DNA of 64,000 bases from Acinetobacter halotolerans (GCF_004208515.1 NZ_SGIM01000005.1:62001-126000); one strand, 5' to 3'; positions 9,768 to 20,775 are shown, counted from the first letter of the stretch. Notes: a model not told the origin generated them from the letters alone. Numbers and translations: made by a program.

Positions 9768-11276
9768 TTAACCTGCGGATTTTTGAAGGCTTGAGGGAGC
9801 GCATCGTTTTAGTTTTAATTGTTGTATTAAGTCAAAAAGATGATGGATATTTAAACTTACTTTAGCACGAGTGCAGGCTACGTAAAGTAATCTTAACTCC
9901 TCATCTGTAATTTTATGTTCTCGCCCATTTATTTTAAATTGGTAATCATCTTCGATATGCACTCGATTCCATTCTAGACCTTTGGCTTTATGAGCGGTTG
10001 AAATCACATAATCGGCTTGTTCAATCGGTGTAATTTTGGCCAATGCTCTTTTTAATGGATCTGTACCATGTTCATCGACCAATTTGACCAAAGGTTTGAT
10101 ATCACTGCCATCATTGGTTTCACAATATTCATGCACATCATGCCAAGAGTTAAACCAAGCCAATTCTGGAACATCGACGATACGCTTGCCTTGTTTGAGG
10201 AGACTGGCTGCATCCACAAAACGACTCAGTTTTTGATGATCAGCTTGCAAACCGACTTTATCACCATGCACCAAACCAGCCAGTAACAATTCCATCGCAC
10301 GGGCATTGGTGCGACATAAAATTGCATCTCGCATTTTGGTATGTGGTTTATTCACCACACTCGATTTGACATTGGGATTGCCTAGAAGTGGTACGGTTTC
10401 ATTCAATGCACCCAATAAACTATTGGCCACATCTGCAATTGCATCACCAAAACGAAAGGACGTGGTTAAACGACTTTCAGGCAGTGGCATTTGCTGCATG
10501 GCATTGATTGCACCACGCCACGCATAGATTTGTTGATGTGCATCGCCGACATAAATCACTTGGGTGCTTTTCTGTCGCAACAAAATACCGAGCATCAGTG
10601 GATCAGCATCTTGTGCTTCATCGAACAGCACATAATCCGTTGGAATATTGGGTTCTGACAACGCCCACAATTTGAGATAAATATCATGCCCAATGCCGGC
10701 CTGATGATTGGGATCAATCGATTCTAGCCAGCGACGTTCAACTGCAGGATAAAGATGTTGCTGTAAGGATTCGATGTCATCTTGATGCAGCCAACTTGGT
10801 GCTTGTATATGACGTGGTGCAGGATATTGCGAGCTGGTCGAGCAAAAATAACTGACGGTATTGGCCACCAAACTAGCAAGTCGACTTGGCATCAATACAT
10901 ATTTTTCATAGCGTCCGCCCATCAAGCGCCGCAGGGTAATCGGCTCTAACCGATATTCTTTGGCGATAAAACTTGGACTTAAACGTGGTAAGCGTAATTT
11001 ATCGGTGATGCCACGTGGAACACTGCGAAATGCCAGCGAGTGGAAAGTACGACAATTGACATTGCCATGAAATTTACTCTGCGCTTCAGTGGCAATCGCT
11101 TTGTTAAATGCTAAATACATACCTCGCCTTTCAGGCATGGCATCACTGATCATTTGTAAGGTTGTGGTTTTACCTGTGCCAGCGTAGGCAATCACTTTAA
11201 ATGATTGTCCTAAACGAGCATTATCTATGGCAATTGCTTGCTCATAGGTGGCTTTGGGTTTTTCGATATTTGACAC
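9768..11276 (-). CDS. UvrD/REP-type superfamily 1 DNA helicase (short form)
   Basis: A 502-residue SF1 helicase. Motif I is AYAGTGKTTTL (near residue 31), motif II is DEAQD, motif III is GDAHQQIYAWRGA, motif V is STAHKAKGLEW and motif VI is LYVACTRAK, so all core ATPase motifs are intact. It is shorter than UvrD or Rep and resembles the FBH1-like group of small UvrD helicases with reduced insertion domains. It sits between hisIE (10 bp upstream) and the AAA ATPase (24 bp downstream), and the three may be co-transcribed. Its substrate is unknown. Confidence 0.85.
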   Translation of the reverse strand: MSNIEKPKATYEQAIAIDNARLGQSFKVIAYAGTGKTTTLQMISDAMPERRGMYLAFNKAIATEAQSKFHGNVNCRTFHSLAFRSVPRGITDKLRLPRLSPSFIAKEYRLEPITLRRLMGGRYEKYVLMPSRLASLVANTVSYFCSTSSQYPAPRHIQAPSWLHQDDIESLQQHLYPAVERRWLESIDPNHQAGIGHDIYLKLWALSEPNIPTDYVLFDEAQDADPLMLGILLRQKSTQVIYVGDAHQQIYAWRGAINAMQQMPLPESRLTTSFRFGDAIADVANSLLGALNETVPLLGNPNVKSSVVNKPHTKMRDAILCRTNARAMELLLAGLVHGDKVGLQADHQKLSRFVDAASLLKQGKRIVDVPELAWFNSWHDVHEYCETNDGSDIKPLVKLVDEHGTDPLKRALAKITPIEQADYVISTAHKAKGLEWNRVHIEDDYQFKINGREHKITDEELRLLYVACTRAKVSLNIHHLFDLIQQLKLKRCAPSSLQKSAG

Positions 11277-11285
11277 AGGTTTGGA

Positions 11286-12053
11286 TTACGCCTCTTTGCT
11301 ACGGTTTGCTTTTTCGACTAAACCTGATAGGCCTTGACGGCGTGCTAACTCATCTAAAACCACTTGTGGATCAAGATCGAAGTAACCGAGCATGACGATA
11401 CTATGGAACCATAAGTCAGCCACTTCATAAATCAGATCGTGTTTATTTTCCAAAGAAGCATGCACTGCATAATCTTTAGCGGCGATGATCGTTTCGACAC
11501 TTTCTTCACCGACTTTTTCTAAAATCTTATTGATGCCTTTTTTATAAAGGCTTGCGATATACGAGTTATCTGCTTCTGCTTTTTTGCGTTGTTGCATCAA
11601 ATGACCTAAATAGTCGAGTACATCGACTTGCTCACTTTGAACATGATCGTGAGTGTCTGTTTTTGCAGATATGCCGTAAATCGCAGTGGGGTCTTTCAGT
11701 TGTGCATCAACGGTTTCCCAGCCTTGCGGGGTGAGTTTGCGATAGAAGCAAGATTCACGCCCCGTATGACAGGCAATACCGCCATGTTGTTCGATTTGTA
11801 GAATGATAACATCTGCATCACAATCCAGACGAATTTCATGCACCGTTTGGAAATGACCTGATTCTTCGCCTTTATGCCATAGTTTTTGGCGTGAACGTGA
11901 GTAATACACCGCTTGATTTTTTTCTGCGGTCAATTGCAAAGCTTCACGATTCATCCACGCAACCATTAACACTCGACCAGTTTGATGATGTTGTGCAATG
12001 GCAGGGACAAGACCATTGGAATCAAATTTAACTTCATCTAACCAGTTTGACAT
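11286..12053 (-). CDS. hisI: bifunctional phosphoribosyl-AMP cyclohydrolase / phosphoribosyl-ATP pyrophosphatase
   Basis: Steps two and three of histidine biosynthesis in one 255-residue cytoplasmic protein (HisIE). The N-terminal HisI domain (about residues 1-125) has [19 protein letters not shown], and the metal-binding set DCDAD...[14 protein letters not shown]. The C-terminal HisE domain (about 140-255) shows the MazG-like helices, with [12 protein letters not shown] and [14 protein letters not shown]. Other his genes are not nearby, which is usual in Acinetobacter, where the pathway is scattered. Confidence 0.97.
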   Translation of the reverse strand: MSNWLDEVKFDSNGLVPAIAQHHQTGRVLMVAWMNREALQLTAEKNQAVYYSRSRQKLWHKGEESGHFQTVHEIRLDCDADVIILQIEQHGGIACHTGRESCFYRKLTPQGWETVDAQLKDPTAIYGISAKTDTHDHVQSEQVDVLDYLGHLMQQRKKAEADNSYIASLYKKGINKILEKVGEESVETIIAAKDYAVHASLENKHDLIYEVADLWFHSIVMLGYFDLDPQVVLDELARRQGLSGLVEKANRSKEA

Positions 12054-12144
12054 GAGTGAAAATCCATTGAGTGGAGAGCAGCTAGTTTAGCCTGTGTGGC
12101 TAGGGTTGGCTATGCTTGTTGGTTAAAAAATCAATGATGGAGAA

Positions 12145-13568
<1,424 letters not shown>

Positions 13569-13710
13569 ATTATTTTTGAATGAATATTTTCCATCATCAT
13601 GTTCTTTTGTGTAAGAACACAGATATCTCTATATCATTGTTAAGTCATTATATCGTTTAAGCATAATACTTTGTTTTATAGACAAATCAAACTTGACGTT
13701 GGTGATCATA

Positions 13711-13752
13711 GGGGGCAAAAGCGCCCTGAGAGCGTTTTTGGAAACGCTCTTG
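13711..13752 (-). terminator. hairpins downstream of the nitrate transporter operon
   Basis: Two adjacent palindromes lie after the stop of the ATPase gene on the minus strand. One has the stem AGAGCGTTT/AAACGCTCT with a four-base loop (13730-13751). The next is GGGCGC-type with a TTTT segment inside (13711-13726). Neither has a clean T-run on its 3' side, so termination is likely but not certain. Confidence 0.5.
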
Positions 13753-13809
13753 CAGGTTTAGCTTTTGAAGGAAGTATCGGAAACCGATTCATGGATTGCT
13801 CAACAGAGC

Positions 13810-14607
13810 TTAAGCCTCGACATGTTTGTGTTTGTGATGCAAGAACGCCAGCACCTCACCCCGATAATGATTGAATTGTGCATCTTCAGTCAAAGCGAGG
13901 CGATCACGAGGGCGAGGCAGATCAACCGTCAAGATTTCACCAATGGTCGCAGCAGGTCCGTTGGTCATCATCACAATGCGGTCAGATAACAATACGGCCT
14001 CATCGACATCATGGGTAATCATGATCATGGTGTTATTCAGCTCTGCCTGAATTTGCATTAATGCATCTTGTAGCGTACTGCGTGTGAGCGAATCTAAAGC
14101 GCCAAATGGTTCATCGAGTAATAAAACTTTAGGTTTCATTGCTAGTGCACGCCCAATCCCAATCCGTTGTTTCATTCCCCCTGAAATTTCACTCGGTAAT
14201 TTATCTTTGGCATGCAGCATATTGACTTGGTTTAGATTGTGAATAATCCAGTCATGACGTTCGGCTTTGCTCATTTGCGTTTTAAACACAGAATTGACTG
14301 CAAGTTCAATATTTTCATAGCAACTTAGCCACGGGAGTAGTGAGTGATTCTGAAATACCACTGCACGATCACTACTTGGCGTATTGACTTCTTTGCCATC
14401 CAGTAACACCACGCCTTGCGTAGCTTGGTATAGACCTGCAACGATATTTAAAACAGTTGATTTTCCGCAACCAGAATGTCCAATTAATGAAACAAACTCA
14501 CCTTGATGAATATCGAGATGGATATCCTGTAAAGCGGTAAAAGTTCCACCGCTGTCTTTTTCAAACACCATATCGAGATGTTGTAAAGAAAGATATGCTG
14601 TACTCAT
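13810..14607 (-). CDS. nrtD: nitrate ABC transporter ATP-binding protein (NrtD-type)
   Basis: ATPase subunit of a NrtABD/SsuABC-type importer, 265 residues. Walker A is GHSGCGKST (about residues 43-51), the signature is ISGGMKQRIGIGRALA (with a Met in place of the usual Gln of LSGGQ), Walker B is KVLLLDEPFGALD, and the switch His is in ITHDVDEAVLLSDRIVMM. The Q-loop segment VVFQNHSLLPWLSCYENIELAV and the TNGPAATIGEI stretch are typical of NrtD/NasD-type ATPases. It lies 14 bp after the permease gene in the same operon. Confidence 0.9.
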   Translation of the reverse strand: MSTAYLSLQHLDMVFEKDSGGTFTALQDIHLDIHQGEFVSLIGHSGCGKSTVLNIVAGLYQATQGVVLLDGKEVNTPSSDRAVVFQNHSLLPWLSCYENIELAVNSVFKTQMSKAERHDWIIHNLNQVNMLHAKDKLPSEISGGMKQRIGIGRALAMKPKVLLLDEPFGALDSLTRSTLQDALMQIQAELNNTMIMITHDVDEAVLLSDRIVMMTNGPAATIGEILTVDLPRPRDRLALTEDAQFNHYRGEVLAFLHHKHKHVEA

Positions 14608-14621
14608 ATGTCTATTCCTTA

Positions 14622-15530
14622 TTAGCGAGCGGCAAGAGATTTGTCCCAGCTAAAACGGTGTTGTAGCATGAGCATTATTCGATCAAGCGCAAAACCAATC
14701 AAACCAATGGTGATGACGGCAACGAAAATTCGTGAAGTTGATAGGCTGCTGCCATTTTGAAATTCATCCCAAACAAATTTACCTAAGCCAGGATTTTGGG
14801 CAAGCATTTCAGCTGCAATCAAGACCATCCAACCCACTCCGACAGACAGGCGTAAACCTGTAAATATCATTGGGATAACTGCAGGCAATACAATTTTGGT
14901 GAGGTGGGTGTACCAAGAGAGATTCAATACTTTACTGACATTGATAAAATCTTGGCTGATTTGTCCTACGCCGACCATGGTGTTAATCAGGGTAGGCCAA
15001 ATGGTACACATCGCGACGGTAATGGCTGAAATGACAAATGATTTAGATAGCCCCTCTACTGGATTTACATATAAGGACGCAACCAATAAGCTCACAATCG
15101 GTAACCACGCCAGTGGACTAATCGGTTTGAAAATCTGAATAAGTGGATTTAAAGCACGATAAAAATTAGGGCTTAGACCACAGAGTAAACCCACTGGAAT
15201 GGCAATCATTGAAGAGATCAGACAGGCGGTTAGCACCGTTTTTAAACTTGTCAGAATTTGATCAAAAAAAGTTGGAGGACCACTAAATATGGCGGTCGAT
15301 CCTTCGGGTAAATTGGCATAAAAGCTTTTCGCAGCTTCTCGCTGATTGAAAAACTCAGCCATTAGACCTTTAAAGGCATTAAACACTTCCACAGGGCCGG
15401 GTAGGTTGCCAATATTGGTTTGAATCTGTTGCGACGCACCTTGCCAAACCCCTAAAAATACAAGAATTGCAATCATCGGCAAGATGACGCTTAATACAGA
15501 ATGACGTGCTTTTATTGATAGTTTTTTCAT
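14622..15530 (-). CDS. nrtB: nitrate ABC transporter permease (NrtB-type)
   Basis: Inner-membrane permease, 302 residues, with an N-terminal helix (about 15-33) and five further helices. The family pattern with PISPLAWLPIVSLLV and the coupling-helix region MVGVGQISQDFINVSKVLNLSWYTHLTKIVLPAVIP are clear. The large loop before the second helix is typical of NrtB. It partners with the substrate-binding protein upstream and the ATPase 14 bp downstream. Confidence 0.9.
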   Translation of the reverse strand: MKKLSIKARHSVLSVILPMIAILVFLGVWQGASQQIQTNIGNLPGPVEVFNAFKGLMAEFFNQREAAKSFYANLPEGSTAIFSGPPTFFDQILTSLKTVLTACLISSMIAIPVGLLCGLSPNFYRALNPLIQIFKPISPLAWLPIVSLLVASLYVNPVEGLSKSFVISAITVAMCTIWPTLINTMVGVGQISQDFINVSKVLNLSWYTHLTKIVLPAVIPMIFTGLRLSVGVGWMVLIAAEMLAQNPGLGKFVWDEFQNGSSLSTSRIFVAVITIGLIGFALDRIMLMLQHRFSWDKSLAAR

Positions 15531-15618
15531 GAAAATTCCCCCTATAACATCAATATAGTCTTGGCTGGATAAGTGCGCCTTTCAAATCAGGCATCACTTA
15601 TCCCATGTTCGTAGAGAG

Positions 15619-16998
15619 TTATTTCAAACCAATTTTAAAGGATGCCAAGAAAGCATTAGGTTGATTTGCATCAAAAGTAACACCATCCAAAGCGCTAGTT
15701 TCTGGTGCTTTGATATAGGTCGCGGTGCTGAGGTCAGGGAAATCTTCCGCTTTCATTTTGCCTTCAGCGATCAGTTCTTTGGCTGCTTGCGCATAGATTT
15801 CTGGTTGATAGGCTTTTTTCGCCATATCTAAATACCATTGATCTGGCTTGGTTTCAGGCACATGTCCCCAACGACGCATTTGGGTTAACCACCAGACTGC
15901 ATCTGAGTAATACGGAATGCCGTATTGACCTTTATAGAAGGTATTGAAATTTGGGACGGGGCGCTTATCACCTGCTTCAAATTCAAAGGTTCCTGTCATA
16001 CTGTTGGCAATCACAGCTTCATCCGCGCCGACATAGTTCGGTCTTGAAATGATTTTGACCGCTTCAGCACGATTGGCATTATTGTCTTGATCTAACCAAT
16101 AAGAGGCGCGAATTAATGCTTTGACGACTTTTATGGTTGTTGTTGGGTTTTTCTCGGCAAAGTCTTTGGTCATTCCAAACACTTTATCTGTACCGTCTTT
16201 CCACATCTGATCAGAGGTGGCTACGGGAACGCCAATTTTTTTAACCACGGCTTGTTGGTTCCACGGTTCACCAACGCAATAACCCATCGTCGTTCCCGCT
16301 TCCATGGTGGCAACCATTTGTGGTGGGGGCACCACCGAGAGCATCACATCTGCACCTTTGTTACCCGAAGTATCGCTTGCATCGTATACGCCCGGATTGA
16401 CACCACCTGCAGCAAGCCAATAGCGCATCATGTAGTTATGTGTACCCACTGGAAATGTCATACCCAAATTAAATGGCTTACCCGCAGCTTTTGATTCATT
16501 TGCAGCCACTTTTAATGCTTCAGCACTAATCGGGTGCTTCGGCTTACCATTTTCCATGCTTAGGTTTGGCTTCATTTTTTGCCAGACTGAATTTGATACG
16601 GTGATGCCTGCACCATTATAGGAAAGTGTAAATGGGGCAATGATTTCTTTATTTCCAGTAATGCCTGTCATCGAGCCTAGTGGCATCGCTGCGAGCATAT
16701 GAGCACCGTCTAATTCCCCACCAGCAACACGGTCATAGAGAACTTTCCAATTTGATTGTGCTTCAAGTTGCACATTTAATCCTTCATCTTGGAAATAGCC
16801 TTTTTCATGGGCAATTGCTAAAGGCACCATATCGGTGAGTTTAATAAATCCAAGTTTGAGATTGGTTTTTTCAGCCTCGGTTGCTGTGTTTGAAGATGCA
16901 TTCGTTGCAGTTTCAGGTTTTTTACCACATCCGCTCAGCGATAATACCGCGGCAGTCATACACATCATTAAACATGTTGATTTGACTAAATGTGACAT
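15619..16998 (-). CDS. nrtA: nitrate ABC transporter substrate-binding lipoprotein (NrtA-type)
   Basis: The periplasmic substrate-binding component, 459 residues. The N-terminus is a lipoprotein signal with lipobox LSGC (Cys24), so the protein is probably anchored to the membrane. The mature part contains NrtA/CmpA-family features: MPLGSMTGITGNKEIIAPFT, GVNPGVYDASD, MGYCVGEPWNQQAV and RPNYVG. Those point to nitrate (or nitrite) rather than taurine or sulfonate as the ligand. It is the first gene of the operon and follows a leader of about 225 nt from a sigma-54-type promoter. Confidence 0.9.
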   Translation of the reverse strand: MSHLVKSTCLMMCMTAAVLSLSGCGKKPETATNASSNTATEAEKTNLKLGFIKLTDMVPLAIAHEKGYFQDEGLNVQLEAQSNWKVLYDRVAGGELDGAHMLAAMPLGSMTGITGNKEIIAPFTLSYNGAGITVSNSVWQKMKPNLSMENGKPKHPISAEALKVAANESKAAGKPFNLGMTFPVGTHNYMMRYWLAAGGVNPGVYDASDTSGNKGADVMLSVVPPPQMVATMEAGTTMGYCVGEPWNQQAVVKKIGVPVATSDQMWKDGTDKVFGMTKDFAEKNPTTTIKVVKALIRASYWLDQDNNANRAEAVKIISRPNYVGADEAVIANSMTGTFEFEAGDKRPVPNFNTFYKGQYGIPYYSDAVWWLTQMRRWGHVPETKPDQWYLDMAKKAYQPEIYAQAAKELIAEGKMKAEDFPDLSTATYIKAPETSALDGVTFDANQPNAFLASFKIGLK

Positions 16999-17115
16999 AA
17001 TCGTTAGACCCCTATTCAGATTGTCTCTTGGCCATTAGCCAGATGATTTATGCTGATCAATATTTTATTTATGCGAGCGAGAGGTGAGAGGGGGAGGCTG
17101 TAGGGTAAAGCAGAT

Positions 17116-17188
17116 AAAAAGATGACAGCGCCCTTCCACCACTCAATCCATATGTAATCTATGGAGCAAGCAGTTTTACGAGCGTCAT
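17116..17188 (-). promoter_or_regulatory. attenuator-like structured leader of the nrt operon
   Basis: On the minus strand, between the sigma-54 promoter and nrtA, ATGACGC (17188-17182) can pair with GC-T-GTCAT (one bulged base; 17129-17122), followed by C and TTTTT, a terminator shape. An inner hairpin with a perfect TCCATA/TATGGA stem (17165-17147) lies between the arms. Nitrate assimilation operons in several proteobacteria are controlled by ANTAR-protein antitermination (NasR or NasT) in such leaders. This assignment is by structure and context only. Confidence 0.5.
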
Positions 17189-17234
17189 TGGCCGTGAATT
17201 AAAAAATCATCTTTGATTTTTATAATTATGAAGT

Positions 17235-17251
17235 AGCAACTTGTATGCCAA
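17235..17251 (-). promoter_or_regulatory. sigma-54 (RpoN) promoter of the nrt operon
   Basis: The minus strand reads TTGGCATACAAGTTGCT, which matches the -24/-12 consensus TTGGCAC-N5-TTGCW, with GG and GC exactly ten bases apart. It lies about 235 bp before the nrtA start and transcription would begin near 17225. Sigma-54 control with NtrC is the expected regulation for a nitrogen-source transporter. Confidence 0.75.
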
Positions 17252-17305
17252 ATAATCAAATGATGAAAATTAATGTTGTAGTGAGGGTGTTGGTAAATAT
17301 CTATG

Positions 17306-18925
17306 CTATTTGACCACTCGCCAAAATGCGAGAAGTCCACTCAGTACGATTAAGATAACTGAGATTAACCACGGACTAATAATCGCAATGGTCAGCAAAA
17401 TCAACATACTACTGCCGAACATCCAACTACGGCGCTGCTGCTGTTGCATTTGTAAGCGCATTTGTTGAATTTCTTTGAGCTGTTTGTCATGCCATGCAGA
17501 TTGGTTTTTTAAACCATTTAGACTATCAATAAGTAGGCTTGGCAAATCTTGGGCGCCCATTAATAGGTCGGGAATCTGCTGGCCAAGCTCTTTCATATTT
17601 TTGACTGGATTCATATTGGCTTTGACCCATTCGGTCAGAATTGGTTTAGCCAGCTTCCAGATGTCGAGTTGAGGATAAAGATCCGTACCTAAGCCTTCAA
17701 CGTGGACCAGTGTTTTGAGGAGTAACATCAACTGCGGTGGAATTTCCAAATGGAAACGACGCGCGATATCCATGACTTGAATCAAAATCCCGGCGAAGTC
17801 GAGCTGATCCATTGGTTTAGAGACCATTGGTCCAACAGTACGGCGCATCTCACGAGACAAGGCATCTTGATCTGTACCCGGTGGAATCCAGCCCGCTTGA
17901 TGAACGATTTGAACCAACTGCATAAAGTTGCTATTCATCACCGCAAGTAACATTCGTGCAATGGTCATTTGATCATGTTTTGACAACTCACCCATGATCG
18001 CGCAGTCCAACGCGATAAAGCGAGGATTGTTTGGGTTAATTGTTTCAACAAAGACATTGCCCGGATGCATGTCGGCATGGAAGAAGTTGTCACGGAACAC
18101 TTGGGTAAAGAAAATGGTTAAGCCTTTTTCTGCCAGATCAGCACGATCCATGCCTAAACGGTCAAAGGTCGCGAGATCAGAAATCGGTACACCTGTGATA
18201 CGCTCAGCCACCATCACGTCTTTACTGTCCATATAGACTTCAGGCACATACATCATGCTTGAACCAGTAAAGTAATGGCGCATACGACGGGTATTGTCGG
18301 CCTCAAGACTGAGATCAAGTTCATTTAAAATGATCTGACGGTAGTCCTGAATAATTTCAGATAAATGTAGGGCGCGTGCCGCTTCTAAACGATTTTCCAA
18401 CCAATCCCCGAGCCAAGCGAGGATTTCAAAGTCTTGTAAAATCTGATTGCGAATATCGGGACGAGTGACTTTAACCACCACTTCACGACCATCATGCAGG
18501 GCGGCGGTATGTACTTGTGCAATCGACGCAGCAGCAAGCGGTTGTTCATCAAAACGAGAGAACAAAGTGGAAACATCTGCTTTTAATGATTCCTGAATCC
18601 GTTGTTTTGCTAGTTGTACATCAAACGGTTTAACTTGATCTTGCAATAACACCAATTGCGATAAAATTTCAGGTGGAATCAGATCACGACGGGTAGAGAG
18701 GAGTTGCCCCAGCTTAATTGCCAAAGGCCCCATATCTTCTAAGGCTTCTTTGAGCTTAAGTGGATTCTTTTTCTCACGACTCGACCATGCAGCAGGATGT
18801 GTTTTAATCACATTTAAGACATGACGGGCTTTTACAGGTAATTCTTCCGCGGGGAACAAGGTGTCGAGCCGATAATGTGCTGCGATCTGCCAAAGTTCAA
18901 ATAACCGTTTAATATGCGGAATCAT
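17306..18925 (-). CDS. ubiB: ubiquinone biosynthesis protein UbiB (ABC1/ADCK-type atypical kinase)
   Basis: A protein-kinase-like ATPase required for ubiquinone (coenzyme Q) synthesis, 539 residues. The family motifs are present: the KxGQ motif in AIKLGQLLSTRRDLIPPE (about residue 70), the Ala-rich loop AAASIAQVHTA replacing a Gly-rich loop, the catalytic-loop-like FFHADMHPGNVFV and the DCAIMG metal motif. The C-terminus carries two hydrophobic segments (about 495-535) that anchor it in the inner membrane. It follows ubiE and ubiJ in one operon, 12 bp after ubiJ. Confidence 0.96.
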   Translation of the reverse strand: MIPHIKRLFELWQIAAHYRLDTLFPAEELPVKARHVLNVIKTHPAAWSSREKKNPLKLKEALEDMGPLAIKLGQLLSTRRDLIPPEILSQLVLLQDQVKPFDVQLAKQRIQESLKADVSTLFSRFDEQPLAAASIAQVHTAALHDGREVVVKVTRPDIRNQILQDFEILAWLGDWLENRLEAARALHLSEIIQDYRQIILNELDLSLEADNTRRMRHYFTGSSMMYVPEVYMDSKDVMVAERITGVPISDLATFDRLGMDRADLAEKGLTIFFTQVFRDNFFHADMHPGNVFVETINPNNPRFIALDCAIMGELSKHDQMTIARMLLAVMNSNFMQLVQIVHQAGWIPPGTDQDALSREMRRTVGPMVSKPMDQLDFAGILIQVMDIARRFHLEIPPQLMLLLKTLVHVEGLGTDLYPQLDIWKLAKPILTEWVKANMNPVKNMKELGQQIPDLLMGAQDLPSLLIDSLNGLKNQSAWHDKQLKEIQQMRLQMQQQQRRSWMFGSSMLILLTIAIISPWLISVILIVLSGLLAFWRVVK

Positions 18926-18937
18926 ATACAGTCTTAC

Positions 18938-19618
18938 CTAGTCGTGTGAGGGTTGATGTTGTGAGTTGAGCTGTGCTTGTAACAGTTGAAATTTCGCTTC
19001 TAAGCGATCAATTTCTTGATTGAGTTGGCGTGTTTCACGATTGAGATCGTCCATTTGCCAACGTGGGGCAAATATCCCGCTGTCTTCTTTTAACGCATCT
19101 TCAACAAAGAACAAATGGCTTTGTAATGAACGTTTTAACTGTTGTGGCGCACGCTGAATTTTACCAAGTTCATGTGCCAGTTGCGGTCCAATCCAAGGCG
19201 ATAAATGCGCCGCAAGATCAGGTTCCGCCTGTTGCATAATTCTTTGAATTTCTTGTAGTAAGTGATAGTCGCCTTGCAGAGGGATATTGCCAATTTGATC
19301 CATATCACTAAGTAATAATTTGACTAGCTCCACTACGTTTTCAACATGTAGGGTTGCCGTTGCATCAGTGAGTTTATTCTGAGAATCAAAAGGTCGTTGT
19401 TCAAAGATGGATGGTGCTTGGCTCTGTCCTGTCACCGTCGGTTCCAGTCGAACTTTATTTTCATCAAAAAACACATCAACAGAGAGTTGGGGACTATCGA
19501 TCACCACTCGCAATAATTGACCTTGTAGTTGATTGAGTTGAACGCGTGTAATCGCATCCAAATCAATCACATGATGAATGAGTCGTTCGATTGCACCGAG
19601 TGCTAAAATCGACCACAT
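18938..19618 (-). CDS. ubiJ: ubiquinone biosynthesis accessory factor UbiJ (SCP2 domain)
   Basis: UbiJ binds lipid intermediates in the soluble Ubi complex of aerobic ubiquinone synthesis. The 226-residue product has an N-terminal SCP2-like lipid-binding fold (about 15-120) and a C-terminal coiled coil (about 185-220, RETRQLNQEIDRLEAKFQLL), as in the family. The position between ubiE and ubiB, with 24 and 12 bp gaps, is the conserved ubiEJB layout. Confidence 0.92.
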   Translation of the reverse strand: MWSILALGAIERLIHHVIDLDAITRVQLNQLQGQLLRVVIDSPQLSVDVFFDENKVRLEPTVTGQSQAPSIFEQRPFDSQNKLTDATATLHVENVVELVKLLLSDMDQIGNIPLQGDYHLLQEIQRIMQQAEPDLAAHLSPWIGPQLAHELGKIQRAPQQLKRSLQSHLFFVEDALKEDSGIFAPRWQMDDLNRETRQLNQEIDRLEAKFQLLQAQLNSQHQPSHD

Positions 19619-19642
19619 TGCGAATTCCTTAAAATCTGAACC

Positions 19643-20584
19643 TTACAGTTTGAATCCACGGTGAACAGCCACGATACCACCTGTTAAGTTGTGGTAGTCA
19701 CAGCTTTGGAAGCCCGCATTTTCCATCATCCCTTTTAAGGTGCGTTGGTCAGGATGCATACGGATCGATTCAGCGAGGTATTTATAGCTTTCAGCATCAT
19801 TCGCGACCAATTTACCCATGATCGGGAGTGCCGTGAATGAATAAAAGTCATAAAGTTTTGAGAAAGGTTCAAACACAGGTTTTGAAAACTCAAGTACCAA
19901 TAAACGACCACCTGGCTTAAGGACACGATACATCGCTTGTAAGGCAGCATCTTTATCGGTCACATTACGTAAACCAAAACTGATGGTCAGTAAATCGAAG
20001 CTATTGTCTGCAAATGGTTCTAAAGTTTCTGCATTGGCAAGTACAAAATCAACGTTGGTACAGCCCGCATCAATTAGACGATCACGGCCCACATTCAACA
20101 TGGATTCATTAATATCTGAAAGGACCACATGGCCTTGAGGACCTACTTCGCGACTAAACACTTTTGCAAGGTCACCTGTACCGCCTGCGATATCTAATAC
20201 GTGCTGTCCACGACGAACACCAGACATATTAATCGCAAAACGTTTCCAGAGACGGTGGATACCGAATGACATGAGGTCATTCATGATGTCGTATTTGCTC
20301 GCAACCGAATGGAAGACTTCTGCAACTTTTTGTGCTTTATCATCACTACTTACGGTTTGATAACCAAAGTGAGTGGTTTCACCGACATTTCCTGTATTTG
20401 CACCACGCGGTAAGTTGTATTTCGGTACCGAACCTGTCGGTGTCGATGTTAGACCTTGTTGTAATGTTTGTTGCTGGCCTTGTGGTGTGCCTTGAGGAAG
20501 GGGTGAGCTTAGGAATGGGCTGACTTTGTCTGAACTTGGTTTTTGCTCAACTTCTGGGGTGGGCTGTTGGTTTTCGTTAGACAT
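19643..20584 (-). CDS. ubiE: demethylubiquinone/demethylmenaquinone C-methyltransferase
   Basis: SAM-dependent C-methyltransferase of quinone synthesis. The catalytic domain runs from about residue 67 ([10 protein letters not shown]) to the end, with SAM motif [16 protein letters not shown], the NAETLEPF segment, [12 protein letters not shown] and [12 protein letters not shown]. The first about 65 residues are a low-complexity Pro/Gln/Ser/Thr-rich extension absent from E. coli UbiE, with no alternative Met before the catalytic domain. It is the first gene of the ubiE-ubiJ-ubiB operon. Confidence 0.96.
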   Translation of the reverse strand: MSNENQQPTPEVEQKPSSDKVSPFLSSPLPQGTPQGQQQTLQQGLTSTPTGSVPKYNLPRGANTGNVGETTHFGYQTVSSDDKAQKVAEVFHSVASKYDIMNDLMSFGIHRLWKRFAINMSGVRRGQHVLDIAGGTGDLAKVFSREVGPQGHVVLSDINESMLNVGRDRLIDAGCTNVDFVLANAETLEPFADNSFDLLTISFGLRNVTDKDAALQAMYRVLKPGGRLLVLEFSKPVFEPFSKLYDFYSFTALPIMGKLVANDAESYKYLAESIRMHPDQRTLKGMMENAGFQSCDYHNLTGGIVAVHRGFKL

Positions 20585-20733
20585 TGTTTTCTCCTAAACT
20601 TTCGTTCTAGCGGCACGAATCAGCATGCATGATGACAGATTTTGTAATTTTTTACAGGCTTTGACATGTAATTGTTATGAATAATATACAGAAACTCATT
20701 TTCTCAAAAGGGTTTTTATTTTGAATTATGTTG

Positions 20734-20763
20734 AGAAAAATCTCCCTCTTATGGAAGAGGGAG
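20734..20763 (-). terminator. intrinsic terminator of the 20776-21483 gene
   Basis: The minus strand shows a perfect CTCCCTCTT/AAGAGGGAG stem with a CCAT loop, followed by ATTTTTCT. It lies just after the stop of the hypothetical gene and before ubiE. The G+A/C+T-rich stem resembles palindromes found elsewhere in the window, for example inside recC. Confidence 0.8.
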
Positions 20764-20775
20764 GGCGTATGTTAT

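Noticed and set aside
8361..11276. Complete Gabija defence system
   Set aside because: The ATPase shows no TOPRIM domain and the helicase is an ordinary small UvrD-like protein. The gene pair alone is not enough.
12060..12140. Regulatory RNA in the hisIE upstream region
   Set aside because: Only weak repeated GGCTA/TAGCC words are seen. No convincing stem or terminator is present.
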